64,000 nt of DNA from Streptomyces fradiae (GTDB taxonomy: Bacteria; Actinomycetota; Actinomycetes; Streptomycetales; Streptomycetaceae), in the NCBI RefSeq assembly GCF_041270065.1, contig NZ_CP065958.1, forward strand, positions 4,402,001 through 4,466,000, given 5' to 3'. Positions 52,187 through 61,099 of this stretch are shown one piece after another (positions within the stretch are counted from its first letter, which is position 1; each line of letters starts with the position of its first letter). Below the pieces are notes generated by a model. The model saw only the letters and a list, made by a program, of their open reading frames with translations. It was not told the origin of the DNA and did not search any database. The position numbers were made by a program, and so were the translations under genes.

Positions 52187-53590
52187 TCATCGGTCGTCGG
52201 CCCGATCCGCCGGACGGATGTTCTGGTTGTGGTGGAAGACGTTCTCCGGGTCGTACGTCTTCTTCACCTCCGCCAGGCGTTCGTAGTGCCCGCGGTACGT
52301 CGCCTTCACCCGGTCCCGGGACTCGTCCTGGCCGATGAAGTTGACGTACGAGCCGCCCATCGACTGCGGGTGCAGCGCCTCCCAGTAGTTCACCGCCCAG
52401 TCGCGGATCGCGCCCGCGTCGCCCGGCTCCGGGCTGATGCCGGCGATCACGCCGGACCAGACCGCGTCGCGGTAGGCCCACGCCGTGTCCACCGGGCCGA
52501 GCCGGTGGGCGGCGCCGTCGACCGGGTAGAGGTGCATGGTCGACAGTTCGCTCGGGATGTCCTCCAGGAAGGAGCGGTGCACGTCGATCGCGTCGTCCGT
52601 GATCCGGTCGAAGAAGTCGCCGCGCCAGTACCACTGCAGCCCCTTCGGGATCAGCTCGTCGAACATCGACTGGATCCCGGGATACGGGACGGGCGTCGCG
52701 AAGTGGAAGGCGGGCGGGGCGGGGTCGGAGACCGGCACGAACAGCTTCGCCAGGCTCTCCTCGTCCGTCGGCCCGGTCGTGCACCACACCACGCCGCACA
52801 TCTTCTTGTGGTGGATCTCCTCCGGGAACGGCGGCCCCGGCGCCACCACCAGCGTGGCGAAGAAGCCGTTCAGGTCCTCGGCCGCGGCCGGCAGGAACTC
52901 CCGGTACCAGCGCAGCACCGCGCCGATGTGCTCCGGCTCCCACAGCGTCACGCCGAGCCCGACGGTGTCCACCGGGTGCAGCGCGAAGCGGAAGGCGGTG
53001 ACGACGCCGAAGTTGCCCCCGCCGCCGCGCAACGCCCAGAAGAGGTCCGGGTGTTCCTCGGCGGAGGCGGTGACGGTGGTGCCGTCCGCGAGCACCACGT
53101 CCGCGGCGAGGAGGTTGTCGATGGTGAGCCCGTACGCCCGGGTCAGATGCCCGTGCCCGCCGCCCAGCGTGAGCCCGCCGACGCCGGTCGTCGACATGAT
53201 CCCGGCGGGGGTCGCGAGCCCGTGACCGTGCGCCTCGTGGTCCAGGTCGCCGAGCCGGCTGCCGCCGCCGACCAGCGCGGTCCGGGACCGGGGATCGACC
53301 CGTACCCAGCGCAGCCCGTGCGACAGGTCCACGACCAGCGCGTCGTCGATCATGCAGAGCCCGGCGCCGCTGTGCCCGCCGCCGTAGACGGAGAGGTCGA
53401 TGCCGTTCTCGCGGGCGAAGCGCACCGCCGCCCGTACGTCCGTCTGGTCCGCGCACCGCGCGATCGCCGCGGGCCGCCGGTCGACCATCGCGTTGTAGAC
53501 CGTGCGCGCCTCGTCGTATCCCGCGTCCTGCGGTCCGATCACCTCGCCCCGCAACCGCTCCCGCAGGGTCTCCACCGCCGTGCCGCCCAT
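52187..53590 (-). CDS. FAD-linked BBE-type oxidase
   Basis: 467 aa from ATG 53590 behind GGAGG. FAD-binding type 4 domain with the flavin-linking histidine in YGGGHSGAGLC, GVGGLTLGGGHGHLTRAYGLTIDN and RGGGGNFGVVTAF, and a C-terminal berberine-bridge segment (YWEALHPQSMGGSYVNF, YDPENVFHHNQNIRP). It oxidises alcohols, sugars or alkaloid-like substrates. Preceded on the same strand by the Ser-repeat protein gene, which may share its transcript. Confidence 0.9.
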   Translation of the reverse strand: MGGTAVETLRERLRGEVIGPQDAGYDEARTVYNAMVDRRPAAIARCADQTDVRAAVRFARENGIDLSVYGGGHSGAGLCMIDDALVVDLSHGLRWVRVDPRSRTALVGGGSRLGDLDHEAHGHGLATPAGIMSTTGVGGLTLGGGHGHLTRAYGLTIDNLLAADVVLADGTTVTASAEEHPDLFWALRGGGGNFGVVTAFRFALHPVDTVGLGVTLWEPEHIGAVLRWYREFLPAAAEDLNGFFATLVVAPGPPFPEEIHHKKMCGVVWCTTGPTDEESLAKLFVPVSDPAPPAFHFATPVPYPGIQSMFDELIPKGLQWYWRGDFFDRITDDAIDVHRSFLEDIPSELSTMHLYPVDGAAHRLGPVDTAWAYRDAVWSGVIAGISPEPGDAGAIRDWAVNYWEALHPQSMGGSYVNFIGQDESRDRVKATYRGHYERLAEVKKTYDPENVFHHNQNIRPADRADDR

Positions 53591-53626
53591 GACATGCCTC
53601 CGTGGCACCCCTGCCTGGCGGCCGCG

Positions 53627-53881
53627 CTACTTCTCCAGTTTCCGCCCACCGGCTGAGCACCGCGAGCTCATGACGCCCCGCGCCGACCGCCACGACATCA
53701 CGGAGAGCACGGACCGCGCGGAGAGCAGCGACCCGACGCTCAGGAAGGACCCGACGGACCCGATCGAGAACGACGACCCGACCGAGCCGATGGACATGAA
53801 GGACCCGACGGACCCGATGGAGAGGAAGGAGTTCTTCGACCAGAGGGAGAGCGCCGAGCCGGAGCGCGTACGTGAGGACAT
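53627..53881 (-). CDS. Ser/Gly/Val repeat protein
   Basis: 84 aa from ATG 53881. The centre repeats a ten-residue unit: SFLSIGSVG, SFMSIGSVG, SSFSIGSVG, SFLSVGSLL, each encoded by a 30-base repeat. The regular Ser/Ile/Val pattern suggests a beta-solenoid-like strand stack. Similar SIGSVGS proteins exist in Streptomyces beside oxidase genes, from memory; no function is known. It is 36 bases upstream of the BBE oxidase gene on the same strand. Confidence 0.6.
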   Translation of the reverse strand: MSSRTRSGSALSLWSKNSFLSIGSVGSFMSIGSVGSSFSIGSVGSFLSVGSLLSARSVLSVMSWRSARGVMSSRCSAGGRKLEK

Positions 53882-53995
53882 GGTCCGAGCGTAGGCCGGT
53901 ACGCGCCACGGGCCCACCCGGCGCGACGGTGCTGCGGCGGGTGGGCCCGGGGTGGGTGCGGTGTGCGGTGTTGTGGCGCCGCGGGGCCGCGGGGG

Positions 53996-54496
53996 CTACT
54001 TCAGGGCGGCGAGGGCGGCCTCGTAGTTGGGCTCCTGGGAGATCTCGTTGACGAGCTCCGTGTGGAGGACCTTGTCGTCCTCGTCGAGAACGACGACCGC
54101 GCGGGCGGTCAGGCCGGCCAGCGGGCCGTCGGCGATGGAGACGCCGTAGTCGGTGTGGAACTCGCGGCCGCGGAGGGTGGAGAGGTTCTGCACGTTCTCC
54201 AGGCCCTCGGCGCCGCAGAAGCGGGCCTGCGCGAAGGGCAGGTCCGCGGAGATGCAGAGCACCACGGTGTTGTCGAGGTCGGCGGCGCTGGCGTTGAAGG
54301 CGCGGACCGACGCGGCGCAGGTGGGGGTGTCCACGCTCGGGAAGATGTTGAGGACCTTGCGCCGGCCCGCGAAGTCCTTCAGCGACTTGTCCGCGAGACC
54401 CTCGCCGACCAGGGTGAACGCGGGAGCCTGGCTGCCCGCGGCGGGCAGGGTGCCGTCGACCGTAACGGGGTTGCCCTTGAGCGCGACCTGCGCCAT
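53996..54496 (-). CDS. tpx: Thiol peroxidase
   Basis: 166 aa, full length atypical 2-Cys peroxiredoxin. Peroxidatic cysteine C60 in [14 protein letters not shown] and resolving cysteine C94 in ARFCGAEG match the Tpx pattern. Reduces hydrogen and alkyl peroxides with thioredoxin. Start ATG 54496 after GGAGAGA. Divergent from the MBL-fold gene. Confidence 0.96.
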   Translation of the reverse strand: MAQVALKGNPVTVDGTLPAAGSQAPAFTLVGEGLADKSLKDFAGRRKVLNIFPSVDTPTCAASVRAFNASAADLDNTVVLCISADLPFAQARFCGAEGLENVQNLSTLRGREFHTDYGVSIADGPLAGLTARAVVVLDEDDKVLHTELVNEISQEPNYEAALAALK

Positions 54497-54614
54497 GAGG
54501 ATCTCTCCTTCGACTGAGTGCTGCTGGTGCTGAGGATGGTGGTGCCGTCAGCTGTGATCAGCCGCCGACGGCCCGATCGTATTCCGCTCGGCGACGGCCA
54601 GGGGTGAACAACTT

Positions 54615-54662
54615 CTGAACTGCTAAGTTCAGTTGACGAACCGAGACCGATCGGTCTAGTTT
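54615..54662 (+). promoter_or_regulatory. Promoter with TetR-like operator before the MBL-fold gene
   Basis: TTGACG (54633-54638) and TAGTTT (54657-54662) with an 18-base spacer make a good promoter. The perfect palindrome AGACCGATCGGTCT (54644-54657) fills the spacer, where a TetR-type repressor would block polymerase. A second inverted repeat, CTGAACT-GCTA-AGTTCAG (54615-54632), lies just upstream. No tetR gene is in the window. Confidence 0.65.
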
Positions 54663-54701
54663 CCTCGGCGTCGAGTCGAACCCTCTTCAGCAGGAGGCGC
54701 A

Positions 54702-55469
54702 ATGACCGCCATCACGGCCACGTACATCGGCACGGCCACCGTGCTGCTCCGCATCGGCGAGCTGACCGTCCTCACCGACCCCGCCTTCGACGCGGCCCCC
54801 GCCGACTACCCGGCGGCCCGCCCCCTCCACCGGACCGCCGGCCCCGCCCTCGCCGCCGACGCGCTGCCGCCGGTCGACCTGGTGCTGCTCTCGCACGACC
54901 AGCACGCCGACAACCTGGACCGCACCGGCCGCGAGGTGCTCGGCCGGGCCGGGCTCGTCCTCACGACGCCGGAGGCCGCGGCCCGCCTCGGCGGCCGGGC
55001 GCAGGGACTGGCGCCCTGGGAGACCCGTACCGTCACCGCCGGCGCCACGACCGTCACCGTCACCGCGACCCCGGCCCGGCACGGCCCCGAGGGCACCGAG
55101 CAGGCCACCGGCCCGGTCACCGGCTTCGTCATCGAGTGGGAAGGCACGGCGCTGTACGTCTCCGGGGACACCGTCCGCCACGACGCGCTCGCCGAGATCG
55201 GCGCACGCTTCCCGCTCGACACCGCCTTCCTGCACTTCGGCGACGCGCACTTCCCGTCCACCGGCGACCTGGCGTTCTCGCTCAGCGCCGCCGAGGGCGC
55301 CGCCGTCGCCCGTACCCTCGACGCCCGCCGGGTGATCCCCCTGCACTTCGACTCCTGGGCCCACCTCGCCGAGGACCCGGCCCGCATCACCGCCGCCTTC
55401 GCCGCCGACCCGCACCTCGCGGACCGCCTGCGCTGGCTCGCGCCGGGCAAGGAGGAGACGCTGGACTGA
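54702..55469 (+). CDS. UlaG-like metallo-beta-lactamase-fold protein
   Basis: 255 aa, ATG 54702 behind CAGGAGG. TYIGTATVLLRIGELTVLTDPAFD, the metal site SHDQHADNLD (HxxxHxD pattern with Gln), YVSGDTVRHD and PLHFDSWAH are typical of UlaG-type MBL proteins, which include lactonases and phosphodiesterases. The canonical first histidine motif is slightly varied (SHDQHAD). Its promoter holds a TetR-like operator. Confidence 0.85.
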   Translation: MTAITATYIGTATVLLRIGELTVLTDPAFDAAPADYPAARPLHRTAGPALAADALPPVDLVLLSHDQHADNLDRTGREVLGRAGLVLTTPEAAARLGGRAQGLAPWETRTVTAGATTVTVTATPARHGPEGTEQATGPVTGFVIEWEGTALYVSGDTVRHDALAEIGARFPLDTAFLHFGDAHFPSTGDLAFSLSAAEGAAVARTLDARRVIPLHFDSWAHLAEDPARITAAFAADPHLADRLRWLAPGKEETLD

Positions 55470-55485
55470 GGAGAAGGGCGGTGCC

Positions 55486-56286
55486 ATGGGCGGCAGCGAC
55501 GTATGGGCGAGCGGCGAGGCGTACGAGCGGTACATGGGCCGCTGGAGCCGGCTCGTCGCCGCCCGGTTCACGGACTGGCTCGACCGTCCTGAGGGGCTCC
55601 GCTGGCTGGACGTGGGCTGCGGCACGGGCGCCCTGTCCGCCACGGTCGCGGACCGCTGCCGACCCCGCGCGCTCCTGGGCGTCGACCTGTCGGAGCCCTT
55701 CGTCCGTACGGCCCGGGCCCAGGTCCCGGCCGGCTCCTTCGCCGTCGCCGACGCGACGGCGCTCCCGGTGCCGGACAGCGCGTACGACGTGGCCGTCAGC
55801 GGCCTGGCCCTGAACTTCCTGCCCGAACCGGCCGCCGGCGCCGCCGAGCTGGCCCGCGCGGTCCGCCCCGGCGACGGCCTGGTCGCCGCGTACGTCTGGG
55901 ACTACGCCGGGACCCCGGGCTTCCTGCGCCGCTTCTGGGACGCCGTCGCCACCGTCGACCCGGCCGCGGCCGTCGCCCTCGACGAGGGCCGCCGCTTCCC
56001 GGTCTGCCGCCCCGACCGTCTGCGCAGCCTGTGGACGGAGGCCGGCCTGACCGACGTCATGACCGCCCCGATCGACGTCCCCACCGTCTTCACCGGCTTC
56101 GGCGACCTCTGGGAGCCGTTCCTGGCGGGCCAGGGCCCGGCCCCCGCCTACGTCACCTCCCTCGCCCCGGGCGACCGCGACCGCGTCCGTACGGCGTACG
56201 CCGAGGCCGTCCCCCTCGAACGCGACGGCTCGATCGCGCTCACGGCGCGCGCCTGGGCGGTACGGGGCCGGAGGCCGGCCGGCTAG
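55486..56286 (+). CDS. Class I SAM-dependent methyltransferase
   Basis: 266 aa, ATG 55486. SAM motif RWLDVGCGTGALSATV, then LLGVDLSEPFVRTARAQV, ADATALPVPDSAYDVAVSGLALNFLPEP. UbiE/type-11 family with unknown substrate. It follows the MBL-fold gene by 16 bases, so both probably share the TetR-controlled promoter. Confidence 0.88.
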   Translation: MGGSDVWASGEAYERYMGRWSRLVAARFTDWLDRPEGLRWLDVGCGTGALSATVADRCRPRALLGVDLSEPFVRTARAQVPAGSFAVADATALPVPDSAYDVAVSGLALNFLPEPAAGAAELARAVRPGDGLVAAYVWDYAGTPGFLRRFWDAVATVDPAAAVALDEGRRFPVCRPDRLRSLWTEAGLTDVMTAPIDVPTVFTGFGDLWEPFLAGQGPAPAYVTSLAPGDRDRVRTAYAEAVPLERDGSIALTARAWAVRGRRPAG

Positions 56287-56449
56287 GGCCGCCACCCAGG
56301 GCGCGCCGGTTAGGGCCTCTGGCGGAGGGGCGGTCCCTCATGGGGGTGGGGAGAACGTTTCCGCAGTTCAGCGGCGCGTACGCCCCGGACATGATCACGA
56401 CGCGCACGCACCCGTTACCTGCCCCCGCCCCCACCGGAGGTGGCCACCC

Positions 56450-57250
56450 GTGGCCCTCATCATCGTCGTCGCCGTACTCGCCCTCCTCGCGGGCCTCGCC
56501 GCGAACCGCTGGCTGCGCCCGCGCCTGGTCAACGCCGACGACGACGAGGGCATGGCGGTCAAGGACCTCGTCGGCCCGCTCCTCACCATGACCGTCCTGC
56601 TCCTCAGCTTCGTCCTCGTCACCGCCAACGGCTCGTACGGAAAGGCCGAGGTCGCCTCGCGCGGCGAAGCGCGGGCGCTTGACCAGATGGTCGAGTCCGC
56701 GGAGTACGCGCCCGCGGCGCAGCGCGCCCGGATCCAGGCCGACGCCGTCTGCTACGCCCGGGCCGTCCGTACACAGGAGTGGCCGGCCATGTCCGACGGC
56801 AAGGGCTCCACCGCCCCCAGCGTCTGGTCGACCGACGTCCGGGCCGCGTTCCGCCCGCTGGTGGGCACGCCGGTCTTCGGAATGGTGGTCGCCGCCGACA
56901 ACAAGCGCTCCGACGAACGCGAGGAGCGCCTCACCCAGGCCACCGCCAGCATCCCCACCGCCGTCTTCTGGTTCCTGCTCTCCACCCTGGTCATCACGGT
57001 CGCGGCCCTCGGCATCTGCCTGCCCCGCCGCAACAACCGCGGCCAGCTCATCACCCTCGTCGTGATCACCGCGCTGCTGACCACGGCGCTTGTCATCATC
57101 AAGGACGTCGACCGCCCCTTCGGCGGCATCGTCGATGTCGAACCGACCGCGATCGCCGACACCGAACGCCAGGCCTACCGCGACTTCACCGCGCACCACC
57201 CGGCCGCCGAACTGCCCTGCGACGCCAACGGAATTCGCCGCGCGGCCTGA
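56450..57250 (+). CDS. DUF4239 (bestrophin-like) membrane protein
   Basis: 266 aa, GTG 56450. Four hydrophobic helices (LIIVVAVLALLAGLAANRWL, LLTMTVLLLSFVLVTAN, FWFLLSTLVITVAALGICL, LITLVVITALLTTALVII), followed by the family-typical DVDRPFGGIVDVEP. Possibly an ion channel by analogy with bestrophins; this has not been shown for the family. Convergent with the phosphatase gene. Confidence 0.85.
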   Translation: MALIIVVAVLALLAGLAANRWLRPRLVNADDDEGMAVKDLVGPLLTMTVLLLSFVLVTANGSYGKAEVASRGEARALDQMVESAEYAPAAQRARIQADAVCYARAVRTQEWPAMSDGKGSTAPSVWSTDVRAAFRPLVGTPVFGMVVAADNKRSDEREERLTQATASIPTAVFWFLLSTLVITVAALGICLPRRNNRGQLITLVVITALLTTALVIIKDVDRPFGGIVDVEPTAIADTERQAYRDFTAHHPAAELPCDANGIRRAA

Positions 57251-57261
57251 ATGTCCTGCAA

Positions 57262-57885
57262 CTAGACGTGGAGCTCCGGCGGGAAGCCCGTCCAGCGGAG
57301 CTCCGTCGGCAGGTGGCCGGTGTCGTTGAAGAGGAGCAGCGCGGGCGCGCGACCGGGGGCGTAACGGATCACGGTCAGCGCCGCGTTGGCGTGGTTGAGG
57401 CCCAGCCAGCGGGCCTCGGGCGCGTCGAGCGCGGCCCGTACCAGCCAGCCGATCAGGAAGTTGTGGGTCACGACGAGCTCGTGGCGCGGCTCGTCCCCGG
57501 CCACCGGCCCGGTGAACCGCGCGAGCGCCGCTGCCGCGAGCCCCGGCCCCTGCTCCCGTTCCGCCGCCGGGAACCCGCCCAGGAAGCCGAGCATCGCGTC
57601 CGCCGACTCCGCCGGCAGCTCCTCGCGCTTCGGCACGTACGGCACGTAGTCCCCGGCGGCCGGGTCGCACTTCAGCGGTACGCCGTCCAGCTGCTCCGCC
57701 ACCAGCCGCGCGGTCTCCTCGGCGCGGGCCAGCGGCCCGTGGTGGATCGCCGCGAGCGGCACCCCGCGCAACCGCTCCCCGAGCAGCCCGGCCTGCCGCC
57801 GCCCGGCCTCGGTCAGCGCGCTCTCGTCGTCCGTGGCCTGACCGTGCCGGGCGAGGTAGAGGTAGCGGGCGGCGGTGGCGGTCAT
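57262..57885 (-). CDS. Histidine phosphatase family protein
   Basis: 207 aa, ATG 57885. The phosphoacceptor motif YLARHGQATDDE and the second His in VVTHNFLIGWLVRAAL mark the phosphoglycerate-mutase-like superfamily. Broad-specificity phosphatase; the substrate is not predictable. Confidence 0.9.
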   Translation of the reverse strand: MTATAARYLYLARHGQATDDESALTEAGRRQAGLLGERLRGVPLAAIHHGPLARAEETARLVAEQLDGVPLKCDPAAGDYVPYVPKREELPAESADAMLGFLGGFPAAEREQGPGLAAAALARFTGPVAGDEPRHELVVTHNFLIGWLVRAALDAPEARWLGLNHANAALTVIRYAPGRAPALLLFNDTGHLPTELRWTGFPPELHV

Positions 57886-58028
57886 AGGGGGCCTCCAGGG
57901 GGTGGTCGATCAGACGTACCCCGGAACGGACGCGCTCTCCGCCGAAAAAGGTTCCCGGGACCGGTCACACTCCCCTCCCGGCATCCGTCAGTCCTCTGAG
58001 ACCGACCGACCGCCCTGTGGAGAGAGTC

Positions 58029-58415
58029 ATGCTGACCAACATCATGTACGTCACGCTCTACGTCACCGACCAGGACCGCGCCCTGCGCTTCTACACCGAG
58101 CAGCTCGGCCTGGAGAAGCGCATCGACTACCCCAACCCCGCCGGCCGCTTCCTCACCGTGGGCGTCCCGGGAACCCCGGTCGAGCTGCTCCTCTGGTCGC
58201 ACCCGGCGGCCGCCGGCCAGCCGGCTGAGCGGGGCGCCACGCCCGGCCCGGTGATCCTCGAATCGGACGACCTGCGGGCGGACTTCAAGGTGTTCCGCGA
58301 CCGCGGGGTCGTCTTCGACGAGGAGGAGCCGGAGGACTACGGCTTCGGCATCCGCATCGAGACGGCGGACCCGGACGGCAACCGCATCTCGCTGCGCCAG
58401 CGTCCGAAGGCGTGA
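58029..58415 (+). CDS. VOC/glyoxalase-fold protein 1
   Basis: 128 aa, ATG 58029 with GGAGAGAG upstream; an in-frame GTG at 58017 is also possible. MYVTLYVTDQDRALRFYTEQLGLEKRIDYP and IRIETADPDGNRISLRQ are typical of glyoxalase/bleomycin-resistance-type proteins. First of a tandem pair with the next gene. Confidence 0.88.
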   Translation: MLTNIMYVTLYVTDQDRALRFYTEQLGLEKRIDYPNPAGRFLTVGVPGTPVELLLWSHPAAAGQPAERGATPGPVILESDDLRADFKVFRDRGVVFDEEEPEDYGFGIRIETADPDGNRISLRQRPKA

Positions 58416-58459
58416 CGCCGCCACCCCGGCGGTACTCGTCCCCTGGAAAGGACCACTTC

Positions 58460-58810
58460 GTGACCGACTCTGTGATCACCTCCGTCATCGCCCGCCAGCG
58501 CGTCGACGACCTTGACGCGGCCGTCCCGTTCTACGAGCGCCTGACCGGCCGGACCGCCGAGCGGTTCGCCTTCGCGGGGGTACGGCTCGCGGCCGTCGGG
58601 TCGTTCCTGCTGTACAGCGGCCCGGACGAGGCCGTACAGCGGGTCGCCGGGGTGAGCGCCACCCTCACGGTCGGCGACCTGACGGCCGCCGTCGAGGCGG
58701 CGGTCGCGGCCGGCGCCACGGTGGTCATGCCGCCGCAGCCGACCCCGAACGGCCACCGCGCTGTCGTACGCCACCCCGAGGGCGGCGTCTACGAGTACGT
58801 CGGCCCCTGA
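58460..58810 (+). CDS. VOC/glyoxalase-fold protein 2
   Basis: 116 aa from GTG 58460 with GGAAAGGA upstream. VIARQRVDDLDAAVPFYERLTGRTAERF, and HRAVVRHPEGGVYEYV at the end. A relative of the preceding gene with the same fold, 44 bases downstream. Role unknown. Confidence 0.85.
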   Translation: MTDSVITSVIARQRVDDLDAAVPFYERLTGRTAERFAFAGVRLAAVGSFLLYSGPDEAVQRVAGVSATLTVGDLTAAVEAAVAAGATVVMPPQPTPNGHRAVVRHPEGGVYEYVGP

Positions 58811-58829
58811 GCGTCCTGAGCTCACCCGC

Positions 58830-59348
58830 TCAGGGGGCCCGTACACCGAGCCACTGCTCGGCGCCGTACTCCTCGTACCGCTTCACCTCCGTGAACCCCA
58901 GCTTCGCCGCGAGCCGCATCGAGGGCTCGTTGGCGGACCGGGTACGGAGCAGCGCCGATGTGCCGGGCAGGGCGCGGGCGAGCCAGTCGAGCGCGGCGGC
59001 GGACGCCTCGGCCGCGTATCCGTGCCCCCACGCCTCCGGCAGGAACAGATAGCCGAGTTCGGCCTCGGCCTGCCCGGGGTCGGGCCGGTCGAGGGTCGTG
59101 ACCGTGCCGATCATCACCCCGCCGCACTCGACCACGAAGACGCCGGGCCGCTGCCCCGGCACCTCGGGCATGGCGCGTTCCAGCTCCTCGCGGGGCTGCG
59201 CGCCCCCGATGTACGTGCCCACCTCCGGCGACGCGAACAGCTCGACGAACGCCGCCCGGTCCCGGCCCTCCGAGGCGCGGAGCACGAGCCGTTCGGTACG
59301 GATCGGCGCGGGCGGCCAGGCGTCGGGCGCGAGTGCAGGTCCATTCAT
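58830..59348 (-). CDS. GNAT-family N-acetyltransferase
   Basis: 172 aa from ATG 59348. RimJ/RimL-like features: IRTERLVLRASEGRDRAAFVELFASPEVGTYIGG, LGYLFLPEAWGHGYAAEASAAALDWL (acetyl-CoA loop), and RSANEPSMRLAAKLGFTEVKRYEEYG. Modifies protein N-termini or small amines. Confidence 0.9.
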   Translation of the reverse strand: MNGPALAPDAWPPAPIRTERLVLRASEGRDRAAFVELFASPEVGTYIGGAQPREELERAMPEVPGQRPGVFVVECGGVMIGTVTTLDRPDPGQAEAELGYLFLPEAWGHGYAAEASAAALDWLARALPGTSALLRTRSANEPSMRLAAKLGFTEVKRYEEYGAEQWLGVRAP

Positions 59349-59388
59349 GCGCGCCAACGTACCCCGTACGTAAGCGAATTGATCGATG

Positions 59389-60642
59389 TCACCCCGTCTC
59401 GCCCGGTAGGCCCTTCGTCCTGGCATCGGTCTTCGCACCCGTGAGCCGGGCCCCGGCCAGCCGCGCGCCGCGCAGATCCGCGCCGCGCAGATCGGCGCTC
59501 CGGAGGTCGACGTCCCGCAGGTCGGCGCCGCGCAGATCGGCGTTCCGGAGCGAGGTCCGGGCCAGGGTGGCGCCGGTCTCGGCGAAGGTGTGGTCGGCGC
59601 CGCTCAGATTGGCACCGCTCAGGTTCGCGCCGGTCAGATCGGCCCGGGTGAGGTCGGCCTCGGCCAGATAGGCGTCGCGCAGGTTCACGCCGCGTAGGTC
59701 GGCGCCGGTCAGGTTGGTGCCCCAGAGCAGCGCGCCGACAAGTTCGGTGTTCCGGGCGATGAAACCGACGCTTTCGTCAGCCTTGCTGAGCACGGCACCG
59801 GAGAGATCGGCGAAGGGCAGCTGGGCGTGGGTGAAGTCCGAGCCGGTGAGGGTCGCGCGGGTCAGATCCGCGGTGTTGAGCGAAGCCTCGCGGAAGTCCG
59901 ACTCCGACGCCAGCAGGTCGGTCAGCTTCGCGTCCTCCAGGGTGGCTCTGTAGAAGTCGGCCCAGGAGAGGTTGCTGTCGGACAGATCCGAGCCCGACAG
60001 ATCCACGTAGCGGAAGTTGCGCTTGGCCGTGTCGAGGTCTCCGAAGACCGGGGCGTCCTCGTACTCGAGTCCTCGGAGGTCTACCTCCTTGAGGTCGACG
60101 AGAAAGGGCGTGGGCGTCACCCGGCGGTTGGCCAGCACGGTCAGCGCCGCGGCGACGTCCGAGGGCGGCACGTGCGGCTTGCCCGCCGGCGCCGGCTTCC
60201 TCGCGGACAGCGGCGCCCGGTCCCGTACGTAGGCGGACAGCACGGAGGTGACGGCGGGGTCGTCGCGCGGCGAGTCCTGCTCGATGCGGCCGAGGGCGTA
60301 GATGCCGCCGAGCCGCACGTGCGGCGACGTCGACGCCAGATTGGCGATGGCGGTGTTGAACCGGTCGGTGATCTGCCCGGTCTCGGCGACGCGCACCTCC
60401 TTGGCCGCCTGACCCACCTGCGCCCAGGTGAACCACACCGCCGCCACCGCGGCCAGCCCCGGCAACGTGGACGCCCCCAGCGCCCACCACTGCAACCGGC
60501 TCCCACGCGCCCCCGCCCCCGCCCCGGCCCCGGGCTGCGGCTGGGCAGCCGGGCCACCCTCCGCCCGCCCGGCCGCCTGCCTCCGCGCGAGCACCCGCAG
60601 CCGCCCCAGGTCCCACTTCCTCTGCACACCCCCATGCCACAC
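59389..60642 (-). CDS. Membrane-anchored pentapeptide-repeat protein
   Basis: 417 aa with a GTG near 60642 (GGAGG seven bases upstream; GTG 60627 is also possible). Ala/Gln/Gly-rich start, one transmembrane helix (LGASTLPGLAAVAAVWFTW), a helical middle (TDRFNTAIANLAS), then two blocks of A(D/N)LxG pentapeptide repeats separated by about 30 residues. Pentapeptide repeats form a right-handed four-sided helix; some protect DNA gyrase, most are uncharacterised. Confidence 0.85.
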   Translation of the reverse strand: MWHGGVQRKWDLGRLRVLARRQAAGRAEGGPAAQPQPGAGAGAGARGSRLQWWALGASTLPGLAAVAAVWFTWAQVGQAAKEVRVAETGQITDRFNTAIANLASTSPHVRLGGIYALGRIEQDSPRDDPAVTSVLSAYVRDRAPLSARKPAPAGKPHVPPSDVAAALTVLANRRVTPTPFLVDLKEVDLRGLEYEDAPVFGDLDTAKRNFRYVDLSGSDLSDSNLSWADFYRATLEDAKLTDLLASESDFREASLNTADLTRATLTGSDFTHAQLPFADLSGAVLSKADESVGFIARNTELVGALLWGTNLTGADLRGVNLRDAYLAEADLTRADLTGANLSGANLSGADHTFAETGATLARTSLRNADLRGADLRDVDLRSADLRGADLRGARLAGARLTGAKTDARTKGLPGETG

Positions 60643-60811
60643 CACACCCCCTCCCCCCGCCCGCCACACCCCGGCACTCGGCCTAACCCCACCGCCCGGG
60701 AGCGAGTCCTGTTCGCAGCCGATCCGGCCGGATACGATCGGGCGCCCCGCGAGCCCGTCGAGCGGGGCGTCGTCTTCTTTCGTTCTCCCACTCGCGACAG
60801 AAAGCTCTGAC

Positions 60812-61099
60812 ATGTCCCAGCCGCAGCTCGGTCCCCTCGCTCCCGTCGACAAGAAGAAGCCCTTCGCCGGGCTCACGCCCTGGCAGAAGGCGCTCTCGGT
60901 GCTCCCGCTGGCCCTGGTCGCCGTCGGTGGGCTGATCGGCGGCGTACTGGGCGCGCTGGCCATGCTCACCAACGTGAAGATCGCGCGCACGCAGCTGTCG
61001 ACGCCCGTCAAGGTGATAGCCATGCTGGGAACCGCGGTCGCGGCTCTCCTCGTGTTCCTCGTGATCGCGGCCGCCCTCTCCGGCGCCCTGAACGGATGA
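60812..61099 (+). CDS. Small two-helix membrane protein
   Basis: 95 aa, ATG 60812. Two hydrophobic helices (ALSVLPLALVAVGGLIGGVLGALAML and VIAMLGTAVAALLVFLVIAAALSGAL) with a basic N-terminus (VDKKKPFAGLTPWQK). No family recognised. Coupled by ATGA to the SUKH-like gene, so the two may act together. Confidence 0.75.
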   Translation: MSQPQLGPLAPVDKKKPFAGLTPWQKALSVLPLALVAVGGLIGGVLGALAMLTNVKIARTQLSTPVKVIAMLGTAVAALLVFLVIAAALSGALNG

